This document shows positions 1 to 11,454 of a stretch of DNA of 64,000 nucleotides, one piece after another. Each line of letters starts with the position of its first letter. Positions within the stretch are counted from its first letter, which is position 1. Location: assembly GCA_019095985.1 (NCBI GenBank), contig CM032669.1:4073280-4137279 (forward strand), read 5' to 3'. This stretch comes from Streblospio benedicti. Lineage: Eukaryota > Annelida > Polychaeta > Spionida > Spionidae. The notes under the pieces are model-generated. The model saw nothing but the letters and a program-made list of their open reading frames with translations. It searched no databases and had not been told where the DNA came from. A program made the translations under genes and the position numbers.

Positions 1-958
1 TTAAGAAACTAAAGAAAAAACTTTGCACGTCATGGCATTCCGGAAGAGTTGACCAGACAGTGGCAGTCAATTTACAGCAGCAACATTTGAAGCCTTCTCT
101 CAACAGTGGGATTTTAATCATACTATGTCAAGCCCTGGAAACCACCGCGCTAATGGAGCCGCAGAAGCTGCAGTGAAAACAGCAAAGAGAATATTCAAGA
201 GAAGCAAGATAGCAAATGAAGACCCGTATTTAGGTCTCCTAAACTTTCGGAACACTCCCAATGAAAGTTCCAATCAAAGTCCAGTACAACAACTGTTTGG
301 TCGGAGGACCAGGACACTTATACCTACCACAAGTGATAAACTGACACCCCAGACACTCGGCAGTACAAGACAACACAAGGAGGACAAGACTGCCAGTACA
401 GTTATCCATTTAAACCTTCCCAGAAAAGATCTGCCACCGCTTATGATAGGTGACACAGTGCGCCTTCAACCTATTGATAAGAGCAACATCTGGAAAGAGG
501 CCACCGTGACCAAGCAAACAGTCTCAAGAACATATGAGGTGGAAGATGAACAGGGGAAAAAGTATAGACGGAACAGAGGATATCTACGAAAAAGTAGAAA
601 ATCACAACACCGCATACCCTCTCACCCTCCAACAACAGCAACAAGGAGTCTAGCAGCCCCTGACACAACACAAGAGACAACGCCGCCTGTTCAGACTGAA
701 AGGGCCTCAATCAGTGCTGACTGCACATCCACGAAAACAGCACAAAGTGACAACTTACCTCGAAAACAAACACTACCGTCAAGAGGCACACACAGTAACA
801 CATTCAGGAAGGAAAGTGATAAAGCCAGAACATTATGATCAAAAACTTTTAAGCAATCAGAAAGACTGATATATTTTATTATTATTGTGTAAATATGTAT
901 ATATGTAACTTAGCTACATTTTCACAATATTATGGTGCTTGCTTTAAAACGAAGGGAG
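1..958 (+). mobile_element. Fossil Ty3/gypsy-type LTR element, integrase end of pol
   Basis: The reading frame holds the end of a retroviral-type integrase: a core-domain stretch with SSPGNHRANGAAE followed by a C-terminal domain with the basic run KYRRNRGYLRKS. This order matches Ty3/gypsy integrases, where an SPG-x-x-RANG-x-AE motif lies near the catalytic glutamate. The element enters from beyond the left edge, so gag, protease and reverse transcriptase are not in view. A purine-rich tract just before position 959 looks like the polypurine tract that precedes a 3' LTR. It is a partial, non-functional fossil of moderate to old age with more than one break. It lies downstream of the SLC22 gene on the opposite strand. 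Confidence 0.75.
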
Positions 959-1385
959 ATGTAACGTGTAATAGTTGCTGGCTATAAAGTACCTATATTA
1001 CAAGTACTATATATGTGTGTAAACCTTGTATACTGTAGAAGTTCATTTTAGATGGTCATTAGTAAAAGTTCCTACCAATGCTAAACATCTTGTTTTACAT
1101 ATAAGAACACACGAAACAGGACTTTTTTGGTATCACCATGATGGCTCGGGCAGCCATTTTGTTTTTTGCCCGAAAAAAAAATTGCTTAAGGGTGCCAAAG
1201 TGGCACTCTGCTGATTTTTCCTCAGAACACTCCATAAAGGCATAATCAATCATAAAACATCTTACTTTCAACAAAACACGCTTCAGTGAAAATCCTTTGG
1301 ACTATTTAGGTGTCTTCTCGAGCATCTTGAACTACCGATGTTTATGTGAAATCGGGGGTTAAATATTAGCAATTCAGGGTTAAAA
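959..1385 (+). repeat. Probable 3' LTR of the gypsy-type fossil
   Basis: The sequence begins TGTAACG directly after a purine-rich tract, as expected for an LTR start. It contains an A-rich, promoter-like middle. The right end is not certain because the 5' LTR is outside the window and no clear terminal CA plus target duplication could be matched. It ends just before the stop codon of the minus-strand SLC22 gene. Confidence 0.4.
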
Positions 1386-1397
1386 AATATAATCATT

Positions 1398-1576
1398 TCA
1401 CCGTCCGAAACTTTCTGCTTCTTCTATGGTTTCTGGTAACTTCCGTCCCCTCGTCTCGGGCAGGAGAAAGAACAGGAGGCCCGAGAGTGTGGCCGTGACG
1501 CCAAACAGGAGGGGCGGCAGCGGCTTCCACACGTCTTCCTGTAGTAATACAGCTCCACCCATCAGGGGTAGATTTT
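1398..1576 (-). CDS. SLC22-type organic ion transporter, last coding exon
   Basis: This terminal exon encodes the end of a 12-TM major facilitator of the SLC22 family (organic cation, anion and carnitine transporters of the plasma membrane). The frame contains transmembrane helix 12 and then the family's closing motif LPETRGRKLPETIEEAE before a TGA stop at 1400-1398. A CAG acceptor precedes position 1576, and the exon begins in phase 1. That phase agrees with the second of two possible donors for the preceding exon. The stop lies only about 10 bases from the probable LTR of the gypsy fossil, so the native 3' UTR was probably altered by that insertion. The family is clear; substrate specificity cannot be read. 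Confidence 0.85.
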
Positions 1577-2167
1577 CTGGTAATTTCGGGTTTGTGGGAA
1601 AGGGGTTTCACGCGATCGATAGTGAATATTGAATATGTAAAAAGCAAAACAAAACAAAAACACGCAAAATCGCCAAGATATGTGCCCAGTTCTCTGCAAA
1701 TTAAAAGCCCTCTGCAACTGGGATCTGCCGGTGGATTTATACTAAATGCCGTTATGCACTGTAATTAAAATAAGGAAAAGTTTGTTTGTTAGTGAGGTAT
1801 TTCTACGATATGCAAGGAAATTCATGAAAGTGCAGCGCAGAAAGTGTGCACCCAATCTGAGGTCTTCCTAATTAGTTAGGCGTTCACATGGTTAGTAAAA
1901 TCATCTTCTTATCTTTTTATAAACAGTAATGGGAGTCATGTAGTGGTCGCGTTGGTAAGATGTTGCCATTAGTACAACTTATTAACAACATTGTTATGCA
2001 ACAACAAAGGGGAGAATAAAACAGAATTCCTATTACTAAGATATCTCAAGTGGTTTGACAATCGCATGGAATGATTTGCCTCTAATGGCGGGATGTTCAT
2101 ATTACTGAGGTGTCCCTGTAAATGTGTATCCCTCTTAGTGAGGTGTCTATTTTCCAATAGTGACAAC

Positions 2168-2290
2168 TAACCAGTGGTCCGCCGGCGAAGGGCGCCAAGA
2201 TGCCACCGACACGGGCCAGCATGGACGAGGACCCGATACCCACGTTACGGATGGGTGTGGGGAAAATCTCCACGGCATACAGATACACAC
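2168..2290 (-). CDS. SLC22-type transporter, penultimate coding exon
   Basis: The exon encodes the SLC22 signature for TM10 and the following loop: [17 protein letters not shown] then [10 protein letters not shown]. The EIFPTPIRN stretch is the conserved E-x-x-P-T-x-x-R-x-x-G motif of sugar and organic-ion facilitators. The acceptor is TTACAG before 2290, entered in phase 1. Two donors are possible: GTTAGT after 2172 (phase 0) or GTTGTC after 2168 (phase 1). Only the second keeps frame with the last exon, so 2168 is chosen. The upstream intron contains the 525-bp foldback element. Confidence 0.85.
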
Positions 2291-2695
2291 CTGTAACAGG
2301 TACGGCAGCAGGTGCAGCAGTACTTAGCATATGGCAATTCAGTAGAACCTCTATTGGCCTCAAGTGGCCTTTATGCAGCTTAGAACTGGGGAAAACGGTC
2401 TTGTGATCTTTATGGAGATGGTCTTAATGGACCATTTTCAAGATAAAAAGAAAGTCTATTAACGTTTGAAAATGGTGAAAAACACTCATCCGGTTAGTAG
2501 TGGGGGTTGTCGACGTTTAACATGCTATTTGTATGGAAGATGGCTATAAACACTTTCTAAGAACTATACAACACATACCGGTGTATCCTTGCTAGAATAT
2601 GACCTAGAGGCAATACTTGTTGACATGACACACTATAATTTCAGTATCATCGATGATTATTTATAAAAATTAAATGAATTTGGTCTCAACATGAA

Positions 2696-3220
2696 GAACA
2701 GGTAAAATTTTACAGTGTAATATCATCAGTTTAACAATAATAACAATATACATGCAGTACCCACTTAACAGATTAAGACAAATCCTTATAATAGATTATG
2801 ATATACATTACAACACAACATGGAGATTTAACAATATTATATTTAAGGACCAGGTAATTGATTAGTAAATATTATTCTATTGAAGGCTGGTTGATAATGG
2901 TCAAGTTTCGAATTAAGCATTCCCACTAGAAAGACAATTATCAGAAGAAGGAGGAAGGAAAAGGAGTAGAAATAGCAAATATGAAATGTGACATTATGCT
3001 TGATTCGAAACTTGACCATTATCAACCAGCCTTCAATAGAATAATATTTACTAATCAATTACCTGGTCCTTAAATATAATATCGTTAAATCTCCATGTTG
3101 TGTTGTAATGTATATCATAATCTATTATAAGGATTTGTCTTAATCTGTTAAGTAGGTACTGCATGTATATTGTTATTATTGTTAAACTGATGATCTTACA
3201 CTGTAAAATTTTACCTGTTC
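2696..3220. mobile_element. Foldback element with 225-bp inverted arms
   Basis: Bases 2696-2920 are the near-perfect reverse complement of 2996-3220, with only a few substitutions and small indels across about 225 bp. A 75-base loop separates the arms. No coding potential is seen. It lies in an SLC22 intron, so the transcript could form a long hairpin. No convincing target duplication was found. It is best called a foldback/MITE-type repeat. Confidence 0.9.
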
Positions 3221-5120
3221 GTCATTTCTTTTGGTGTTTTATTTTGAAAAGGAGCCTTCAGGAGCTCGAAAACGTTAAATAAAAATTGAGATCAAAATTA
3301 AACTTTAGAACAAAAACGTTTCATATTAGTAATAATACAGCCGTAGAAAAGAAAGCAAGACACTATTGACAATGTTTACAAACGAGCACAGCAAGTGAGA
3401 CCACTTTATCATCAAATAAAAGACACCCAGATCACGTAAACTTCTCATGATTAATGCTGTTATGACATTGTACCCTACCTCTGCTGTGATGAGGTATTAA
3501 TGTGCTGAAAACTTATAAATATTTTTTAAAACCAAATAAATATGAAGACCACGCATCTTCAGTTATGTTGACTACTACCCGGATGTGGCGAATCATGTAT
3601 GTACCCATACGTGAAAATGGTCCATTGCAGGTCCAATTGTACAAACGGTAACACTCAACATTAGTGTCTATTAGCTAGTAAATGACCTGGTTCATTTTCA
3701 AAATACTTTATATAGTATCAATTTTTTTGTAGAATTAATGAACAATGTAAAGATTTTAAGCAGTCTTTAAAACACGTGACTTCCAGTTCGTTCGAAATAC
3801 AATGTGTGCTTAGCGCTATAGTATAAACCTGCCAAGGGAGTATGTTTGGAAGTCTAAAAGGGTGCCTATTCATAGTTCCGATGCCCCGCCCCTTTTTCTG
3901 GTTTTGTCACTGGTCTCACAAACATTCCTATCGCCCGTAGTAAATAGAGAAATTGCCGACTTTCTACCCAAGAGTGTTGAATCAAAATTGTGCTGATCTT
4001 CTTAGTTGTAACTTGGGATACATTCGGTATCCTCTGTTCTACAACATACCAGAAGTATTCTCAGAAAGCATTGATAATAAAGATTTGCTGGGGCATTTAG
4101 TTTTCAATCTTTTTACATCCACTACCAGCTGCTACTCTTAATCGCATAGCGCTATGGTCGGTGTTGACAAATTACGGCGTGTGATAAAGGCTAACATGCC
4201 CTTGCAAATGGCGTCACCTTTAAATCGCCAAATAGTGATAAATTTGTGAAACGAATGGATTATCATGTTACAATAACATACCCATCAAGAATTCACACGT
4301 CGGATCAATTATGAACTGGTTATGAAGACATGGACGAAAGGATATTTCTTAAATCACGTACGTTGTTTGAAAATCACAGTGGTTTGTGCGTGTGTGTTGG
4401 CGATGAAGAAATTTGACAGCTTACACGGCTGTACGCACACGACACATATATTTGAAGACGTTTTTATAGAGTCTTTCACCAAAGTAAGCTGTTTTATGTT
4501 CATGCTCGTATCATCTGTACCCTTTATGGTGACTCACAGCAGTCATATTATTTTACGAGTATGAGAACTTTTAGAAATTCGTCTTTTTAAAGTGTACCTC
4601 GAACAGGTCTTTGAATCGAGGGCGGCACTAGCTACATGTTTGGAAGATAATCTAGACGTAAAAATCCATATTCCTATAACTAGATGTTGAAAATAAGAAC
4701 TGCCATACGATTCTGAGTGCACGTGGACAATTTATGTAAAATATAAGTATTTATGGAGGCACCAGAAACGTTATTGTCTCAGACGTAAAACTGTCAAAAT
4801 GCCAGTGACAGTGTGCGGTAGTGTTTTTACTACAACGTCATGACTCTTCTAAATCGATAATTGTTCGGTATACATTGGATACAATGTAGAAAAGAGGAAA
4901 AGTAGTGCATCCCAACTGAATAATTAAGACGTTTAGCACATTTACATTCAAAAATTTGGTATCAAAACTTGGGAATTTCTCCCTGTTTACTACGGGGGGA
5001 GATAAAGCTTGTGAGACTATGATAGCGACCCTGCGTATGTTTGTATGAGGCCGCTCGCTGATTGGCTGCCTGACGTAAAAAGGGGCGTGGCTCGGAATTA
5101 TGAATAGGTGTGTGACGTGC
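3221..5120. other. SLC22 intron sequence, nothing recognised
   Basis: AT-rich intron between the GYNTAV exon and the EIFPTP exon of the SLC22 gene. I see short open frames but no domain, splice-consistent exon, RNA gene or strong repeat. Confidence 0.5.
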
Positions 5121-5186
5121 CTGCGAATCCCGCCTGTGTGCCAGCTTTGCCTATCACAGCCATGGCCGTCACCGCCGTGTTGTAAC
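5121..5186 (-). CDS. SLC22-type transporter, 66-base internal exon (GC donor)
   Basis: This small exon fits between the LLLDG exon and the VYLYAVEIF exon. It encodes YNTAVTAMAVIGKAGTQAGF, matching the SLC22 TM9 region in which A-x-I-G-K is conserved. The acceptor is GTTGCAG before 5186, and both ends are phase 1, as its neighbours require. The only donor that preserves the reading frame is CAG|GCACGT, a GC instead of a GT. The next GT, four bases on, would give the wrong phase. It is therefore inferred to start a GC-AG intron. Without this exon the transporter would lose TM9. Confidence 0.8.
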
Positions 5187-5684
5187 CTGCAACATTTGGC
5201 TGTCTTTGTGGCACACCATACGGAAAGGATCAACACAGTAAAGCCTAAGGCACAACCAGCAATACGGCTTTCCTACTGCCTCTCCACTGCCAAAAACTCA
5301 AGGAGACGTGCATATGGGGATCGGTGCGGGAAGAGTGTGGCAAAAGTGCCTTAGAAGTACTTTTTAAGGCAGTTCGGAGACAGTAGAGGAAATTTGACAT
5401 GCCAAACGTTCTATACGATCAATGAAATGACTCTAGGAAGGCAGTGTACAGCCAGTACGTCAAGCCTTACGTTATTACATGCTGTAATTATGCAGACACG
5501 GATAAAACCGTACTGTCAGAATTCCAAAATGCAGGTTGTGCCCTAGGCTTAAGTGAACTTGGTTTCTTACTTTTAGTCCGTCTATATCACTGATTAAATG
5601 AGAAAGACATATCTTAGAAGGGAATTAAAATTACTAAACTATGAATTGCTTACGAATTAGGTTTGTGTTTATCGCACAGCAATT

Positions 5685-5778
5685 GGCCAGTCATGCAGCA
5701 AGCCAGTCATGCAGCCAGCCAGTCATGCAGCCAGCCTGCCAGTTAGCCAGCCAGTCTGCCTGCCTGACTGCCTGCCTG
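5685..5778 (+). repeat. Minisatellite (AGCCAGTCATGC-like units)
   Basis: Degenerate short tandem units built on CAGCCAGTCATG and then CTGCCTGC run for about 90 bases inside an SLC22 intron. Overlapping open frames here translate to low-complexity Gln/Ala/Ser/Pro runs and are not genes. Confidence 0.8.
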
Positions 5779-5878
5779 CTTCAGCACAAGATTTCCAATA
5801 CAACGAGCCTGACACTCAGGCCACAAGTCAAACTGGCGTTCAAACAGATATCCACACAACCCAACAGACACTGGTTAC

Positions 5879-5983
5879 CTCCGTCGAGCAGGAGTGGGAT
5901 GTTGACGAAGCTGGCTCCTCCTGCGAGCAGCGAGGCGCCGGCCACGCACCACTTGCGGCCCACGTGCTTTATCACCCACATGG
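5879..5983 (-). CDS. SLC22-type transporter, internal exon (TM8)
   Basis: Frame: MWVIKHVGRKWCVAGASLL then AGGASFVNIPLLLDG. The HVGRKW part is the second D/H-x-x-G-R-(R/K) loop of the major facilitator fold, and the next stretch is a hydrophobic helix. The acceptor CCGCAG precedes 5983 and the donor GTAACC follows 5879. Entry and exit are both phase 1, consistent with the flanking exons. Confidence 0.85.
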
Positions 5984-6239
5984 CTGCGGAGGGTTGCACA
6001 CGCATACATTAGCCTCATATTCCAGAGTGAGATAGCTTGTCGTCGTATTTCCCACTACCACTGAGTGCCAATGTTCATAGTGACAGGCAGTGAACTTGTT
6101 ATAGTAGCCCATCCCTATAAACATGGGGACTCAGTGATCGTTCCAATTTTTCACCACAATATTCAAGATTTAGCATATTTATGAGTTTCTAAGTGATTGA
6201 CTTGACATATTATTGACATATTATATCCATCTCTGTATG

Positions 6240-6618
6240 CAGAGCTGCCAAGTAGTACAGATATTCCGGGTATTAATACAGATTTCCAACCCAAAAATAC
6301 CCAAATACTAATTCTACCTTCAAAATACAGATTTACCCACTTAAAATGTGTATTTTTCATTAATAATTACTTTTTATGACGTAAAAGCACAGGAACTGCA
6401 TCCAAACATAGATATGTTTGCTTGTGATTGGTATTAAAAGCCCTGAATATTGGTTACATTACACCAGATATACATATATATCAGTTCTGCACTTATGGAT
6501 TTCTTTTTACACCCAGTATTTTTGTAGACCGTTTGCCGTTCCACCACAGAATACCCCTAAAATACTAATTTTGGGCATCCTGAGTACAGAAATAGCTATT
6601 GAGGGGTTGGCAGCCCTG
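6240..6618. mobile_element. hAT-like MITE, 379 bp
   Basis: The element starts CAGAGCTGCCAA and ends with the complement of CAGGGCTGCCAACCCC, so its tips are imperfect inverted repeats beginning CAG, as in hAT elements. The 6-base sequence TGTATG flanks both sides as a likely target duplication, within the 5-8 bp range of the superfamily. It has no transposase and lies in the SLC22 intron between 5984 and 6768. Confidence 0.75.
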
Positions 6619-6768
6619 TGTATGTATCGTATATGACACATGCATGCAGAAAAATGTCAACTGCCAATGAGTCCCTGACCCCGTTTGAATCCTCTTTGTT
6701 TAAACCTTCCATCCCAAATCTCAATTACAACACGTGTGGACTAAATTCACCCTTCTACGTGTCCATAC

Positions 6769-6884
6769 CAATGAGGTTTGCAGGAATCTCCACGGCGCCC
6801 ATGATGAAGGAGTTTAGGTAGACATCACCTGCCAGCCGACCCGCGTTCAGTGACAGGCCGTAGTACACCAGGCTCGTGGAGAAC
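6769..6884 (-). CDS. SLC22-type transporter, internal exon (TM7)
   Basis: The exon encodes FSTSLVYYGLSLNAGRLAGD and then YLNSFIMGAVEIPANLI. The motif SLVYYGLSLN followed by EIPA is the SLC22 hallmark for TM7 and its neighbour. Acceptor TGCTAG precedes 6884; donor GTATGG follows 6769. The first base completes a Trp codon split with the preceding exon, and the last base starts the Ala codon of the next one. The 116-base length satisfies both phases. Confidence 0.9.
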
Positions 6885-7150
6885 CTAGCATACAACACTA
6901 CACTGTACACCCTACATGTTATATATAATAAAATCATGTATAAAAGCATTTTATTGGTTGGAAGAATTATCAAACTCTCAAATATAAAAGTGGGTAATGG
7001 AGGGGACTGAATGGATTGTTTTCATTTTGATAGTTTTCACAAACTATAGCTTTAACAGTGATACTATGTCATACCAAGCCATTCTTTTCCGAGAATTTTA
7101 TTTGTATAACTCACGCGAACAAATGACACATTACTGTCCAAAATCCCTAC

Positions 7151-7483
7151 CAACTGAACCAGACGATGAGCGTGGTCTTGCGCAGATTGGGCGTCTTGAA
7201 CAGATCCAGAAAGCCCGGCTGCTTCTGAGGCTCATCTTCTACCACCACATCAATGGGGCCTTTCTCTTTACGTTCTGAGGTCCACGTCTTCTCCATCTTC
7301 TCAGTATGTATTGTATTGACTGTACCGTTGTTTGTGTTGTTTTGTGTGGCTTGAGGCGAGGGTTGCAGGTTTATCTTATCAGGCACTGGTAGCTTGTTGA
7401 CCTTGCAGGCGAACTGAATGATTTTGAGAGCCTCTTCCGTCCGACCACGTGATATCAGCCACCTGGGGGATTCTGGCGCACAT
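7151..7483 (-). CDS. SLC22-type transporter, internal exon with central loop
   Basis: The frame opens with CAPESPRWLISRGRTEEALK, the PESPRWL motif that ends TM6 in the SLC22 family. A long, hydrophilic central cytoplasmic loop follows, rich in Asn, Thr, Glu and Lys. It closes with LFKTPNLRKTTLIVWF, which leads into TM7. The acceptor CCTCAG precedes 7483 and the donor GTAGGG follows 7151. The loop is longer than in typical vertebrate members and looks poorly conserved, as expected for this regulatory loop. Upstream lies the 14.7-kb intron that contains the giant inverted-arm element. Confidence 0.9.
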
Positions 7484-7650
7484 CTGAGGATGGCAGAGTG
7501 TGTGGGTTGGTAAAAGTGTGCATAGTAGAAACACATGGATACAAATACATACATGAATATAGATTATCAACTTCTCAACAGACTATCAAATGCGCTATAT
7601 GATCTGTAACACTATTTAGTTAAAGACTCCAGAAATCGCCAGCAGTAGTA

Positions 7651-8741
7651 TGGAGGGGGCATAGTCCGCCATGTTTGGCCCCCGAGCAAGCATGCAAGCA
7701 GCGGAGCAAGGAGCAAAGCGAGCAGCGACAAGCGAGCGACGACGGTCGCCCTGCAGCTTGCTTGGGCATCTCCTAGCATCGCAAAATTCCCGACGATTAG
7801 CCCAATCGTGATGGTCGGGGGGTTTACTCCTGTCGTGGTAATGGGTGAATATAGAGTAACGAATGTTGGACCTTCTGAATTTGAACGCCTTGGCAAACGT
7901 GTTAAATAGTACCATTTACAACCCGCGACAGTTTGGTCCCCTACGTTTAAAGCATAAGAAAATAGATGGTTCTATACTATTATTCGGTGGCTACGTGGTG
8001 TGCCACGGCCCGGTCGCGAGCCACTTCATAGTCCATCGACGCGCGCATCGCTACCCCGCCCCCCGGTGCTCCCCAAGCGTTAAATGTTTTTCTGTTAAGA
8101 TAGACGACTATTGATAAAACAAGTCATAATTCTCAATATACAGAGTGCACTCATTCACCACCACCACCCCCGGCATTCGCATCACATATCTTGAACTGTC
8201 TAACCCAAAGACAAGAATGACAGCTTTTGTGAATACTCCGTTTATTATTCTACCGTTTTAAGTTACATACCCATCAACATACAAACATCGGTATTGTCAT
8301 TATGTTTCGTCACTTATGCCATATTCTATACAAATAGCCATTTTACACTGCTATCACCGGCACGGTCCAATACGCTCCTCTTTTATTATATTTAAACATT
8401 TGAGATTATCAGGATTTCATCGATCGTTTACAGACCAGGTAAGGCTGTGGAGCGTTCTTGAAAGACGTGCGTAACTCGTTTGCCAACGCAGCCGTGCGGC
8501 TCGCAACCTCTCCTGGCAGCGAGCACTCTAAAGTGGTACCACCGATCCATACATCACTTTTGACACCCCCTCAGGCACACCTTGCGTGCGCTCCAGCAAA
8601 ACACACTCAACGCGGTGAAATCCATAAATCGCATCACCTGCCACCACAGCTCGAGCGAGGGGCGGGGTGAACGATTCGTGAGATCTCTGCGAGGCCCATG
8701 GTGCACGGTCGCTGAGCGACGCAAATTCCCGCCGATTAGTT
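7651..8741 (+). repeat. Left inverted arm of the giant element
   Basis: About 1.1 kb matching the reverse complement of 20376-21796. Shared landmarks, from tip to inner edge, are the ATAGTCCGCC tip, GCAAAATTCCCGACG, the TBP-like frame, a CACCGGCACGGTC block and CGCCGATTAGTT. The right arm has about 260 extra bases (21421-21680) that are missing here. Confidence 0.85.
7863..8114 (+). pseudogene. TBP-like frame in left arm (fossil)
   Basis: An inward-facing open frame of about 83 codons. Its centre reads YNPRQFGPLRLKHKKIDGS and then ILLFGGYVVCHG. This resembles the conserved half-repeat of TATA-binding proteins, Y-(N/D)-P-x-x-F ... (A/S)-(L/I)-(L/I)-F-x-x-G-x-M-V-C-x-G. Only one half-repeat is visible, against two in a full TBP of about 180 residues. 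The same product, with substitutions, is encoded in the right arm. The resemblance was judged by eye, so the family assignment is an inference. The frame is degraded and treated as a fossil. If it was once real, it implies that the element carried its own promoter-recognition factor. Confidence 0.4.
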
Positions 8742-8974
8742 AAATCGACACGGTTGGGGTTTACTCACGAGATATCAGGTAGATATATGAAAGTAACGAT
8801 TATTCTATTGACTATAAGATAATATGACTTTTACACACATTTACTTCTAGATACAATTCCAAAAACTGTAGTGAACTCGAATTCTCCTCAATTATTATAC
8901 CCAGATAATCGGTATATAAATGTGTGTAACAATTTATTCATGCTACGCCTTATGTATATCCAGTGCTTAACATA

Positions 8975-9192
8975 GCCTTTTGTTAGTGTATCACCGGCAC
9001 GGTCAAATACGCCCCTCTTTTATTATATATATAAACATTTGAGATAATCGGTATTTCATTGATCGTTTACAACCAACCGTTGAGGAAGGCTGTAGAGCGT
9101 TCTTGAAAGACACGTGTAACTCGTTAGCTAGCGCGGCAGCGCGGTGGTAGATCGCTTTCTGGCAGCTAGCTGTGAGAAAGTGGTGGATTGTT
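8975..9192 (+). repeat. Second, partial copy of an arm segment
   Basis: This stretch repeats, in direct orientation, the arm block CACCGGCACGGTC...TTTTATTATA...AGAGCGTTCTTGAAAGAC that is also at about 8355-8520. It then continues into CTTTCTGGCAGCTAGCTGT, which matches sequence just inside the right arm. It shows that arm material has been duplicated locally. Confidence 0.75.
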
Positions 9193-10610
9193 TACGCATT
9201 CTCAAGTTTTTTGCGTTACCTAATTTCACATATGTGGTGTAGAAATGAGAGACTTACGGTGTGCTTATTTCAAAGGATTCGGGAAGACATCTTGCGAGGT
9301 ATTGTACCTCATTATAACCAAATATATGGGGAAAACGTAATTGTGTTTCACATGCAAACATAGTCCTCAAATACTAGTGCCCAGGTATTTCATATCTTTT
9401 ATAAATCCCTCTTTCACTATGTAGAACCCAGGACGAGCTCTGCTCGCTTGTCGAATTCGCGGCTGGCTTCACTGCCAAGGCGTGGGCGGATGTGTACCGG
9501 GGTCCATACGCTACACGGGTGACTGTGGTGAGTGGAAAGTAAACTGATTATTCTCCCCATTGTTTAAAAACACTCCTACGTCCGTCCAGCGTTTTATAAC
9601 CGGACTCTTCCATTCACAGCGTCGTAGAGGGTGTGTGCCTGTGTTCTGGTCAAGAAGGATCACAGATTACACTCTTGATCACCATCTCAACGAGTGGAGC
9701 GAGCTACAAACCGCTTTCACCCTAATCAGGTGGACGACGGTGGGCACACTGTTTTTACGTCGCAAATAATGTTAAAACCTCATCACCTCAATAGCGTGTA
9801 CACAAGTCACTCAATAACATTCACACGAGCTACTCAATCAACATCTACACAACCTGCTCATCACCATCTACACTTTTTTCATCTTAGCATCAAGCCAACG
9901 CGTCAGTATCCTACCAACAGGAACAATGCGGGGGTCTTACCCCACCCCATGCTCAACCCCGTCCAACACCTTCCCCCACCACCACAACCATCCACCCGTC
10001 CACAAGGTTAGCACACATATAGCGCTCAAGGCTCAGTGCATCGGGGGGTGGGGGGGGGACGCTCCACCCCCCAACTCAGCGTGGTCAGGATAGCACCTGG
10101 GGATGCCACCGAGGACTCTGACGGGGTGGACTCATATGTCACAATCTCTCACCACTGACCGGGACACATTCGAGCGTCACCGGGACCACAATGCGCTGGG
10201 AAAGTGACACTGGCTTCTTACCGTACAGCCAGGAAGATTGCGTCTCTGAAGCTGTGAAAACGGGGTTCTCATACTGACCTACTCTCTCCAGAAATGATTT
10301 TAGGCTTGGAATCAACCTGTTTGTGCCCCATACATAATATAGACGAATTCGGAAATATAACCCTGCTTTTAGCCAAAGATTCCTGAACAATTTGAAAATA
10401 AAGATCAAATTAATATTGACAGGGTAACAATTGTCCTAACTATAACAACACCCGCGACTCCTACTCAACCTGATAAAAGAAACATCTGAATGTTTTAACA
10501 GTCATGAGACATCGGTATACTTGTTGTAAATGATGAACGCGTTGCGATCTCCGATACGAGACTCATCCATCACACCTCGGGATGACGCAAGCCATGCATC
10601 ACAAATCTGA
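9193..10610. other. Giant-element interior, no gene recognised
   Basis: Several short open frames occur on both strands but none shows a domain. Near 10040-10075 there is a G-rich run followed by a C-rich run that could form a hairpin. Confidence 0.4.
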
Positions 10611-10618
10611 CAGCGCTC

Positions 10619-10624
10619 TATAAA
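10619..10624 (+). promoter_or_regulatory. TATA box upstream of the left PC4-like gene
   Basis: TATAAA lies 42 bases before the ATG at 10666, followed by a GC-rich stretch. The spacing would give a very short 5' UTR, as in compact viral or element genes. Confidence 0.45.
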
Positions 10625-10665
10625 GCGGGGGCGCGGTGAGCAGTGGCATCAGAGCAATCCCAGCC

Positions 10666-11309
10666 ATGACTCAGCAAACATCAACCATGACCAGAGTAGC
10701 CGAGGGCTTCTGCATCATCGGAAACACCTTCAAGCCCATGATGGCCATCAATTTGAGCAAGCAGGGGTGGCAGAAGCTCTTGGCAACACGGGGCGAGGTC
10801 GGCGAGTGTGTCCGAGCCCACATCAATGGGGAGTTGCCGCTGGAGCAGCGCAGGTCGAACGAGGTACGCCTCAGCGTCAGTGTTTTCGACAGCAGGCTGT
10901 ATGTCCACGTGCTCGTCTGGTACGGAGACTACCCCACGAAGAGCGGCACAGCCATCCACAACTGGGACACGTTTGAGAAGCTACTCCCCGGGGGGAGGAC
11001 GACACCGATAGCGGTATGGAAGTCGACGAGGATGAGGATGTTAAACTGGGTGTCGAGACGTACCGCGACATTCTCACCGAGGCCACAAAAACCGAAATGC
11101 ATCGACTCTGCGACAGATGCATCAATGATCGACCGTCCCAGACAGACCACCCCTGCGTCATGGGTTCCGACAGAACGGCCGCAGAGGCATTGGCCAACGT
11201 ATCCGTGACTCCTCAGTACTTTGTGGTACGCCTCGCCCAGCGGGCCATGGACCGCTCGTATATCCTCACCAGAGCCACGAGTGAGGTGATGGGGGAGATT
11301 ATCTCCTGA
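10666..11309 (+). pseudogene. Unknown conserved family, possible PC4-like region, left copy (fossil)
   Basis: The ATG at 10666 is preferred over upstream GTG because it follows the TATA box closely and starts MTQQTSTMTRVAEGF. The N-terminal half has NLSKQGWQKLL and RLYVHVLVWYGD followed by SGTAI and a short helix. This strand-then-helix order recalls the ssDNA-binding fold of transcription coactivator PC4. The C-terminal half has a Cys/His cluster, C-x2-C ... SQT-x-H-x-C, which could bind zinc. A diverged relative lies in mirror position at 19636-20249, sharing LS-(K/R)-QGW, EVRLS and the SQT-x-H-x-C cluster. The copy looks broken at least once and is treated as a fossil. I do not know the family; the PC4 link is a guess from pattern. 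Confidence 0.5.
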
Positions 11310-11454
11310 CACAACGATGCTATACGAGCCACCTTGCTTGAAACCTATGGCGGGGAAGTCTAAAGCACTAGGGGCTACAAGGAAAAAGTGACTTATTACC
11401 ATGCAAAAAGGTGGGGTGCATACGTAAAAATGTGCGTAGGAAAAGTGACACTGA

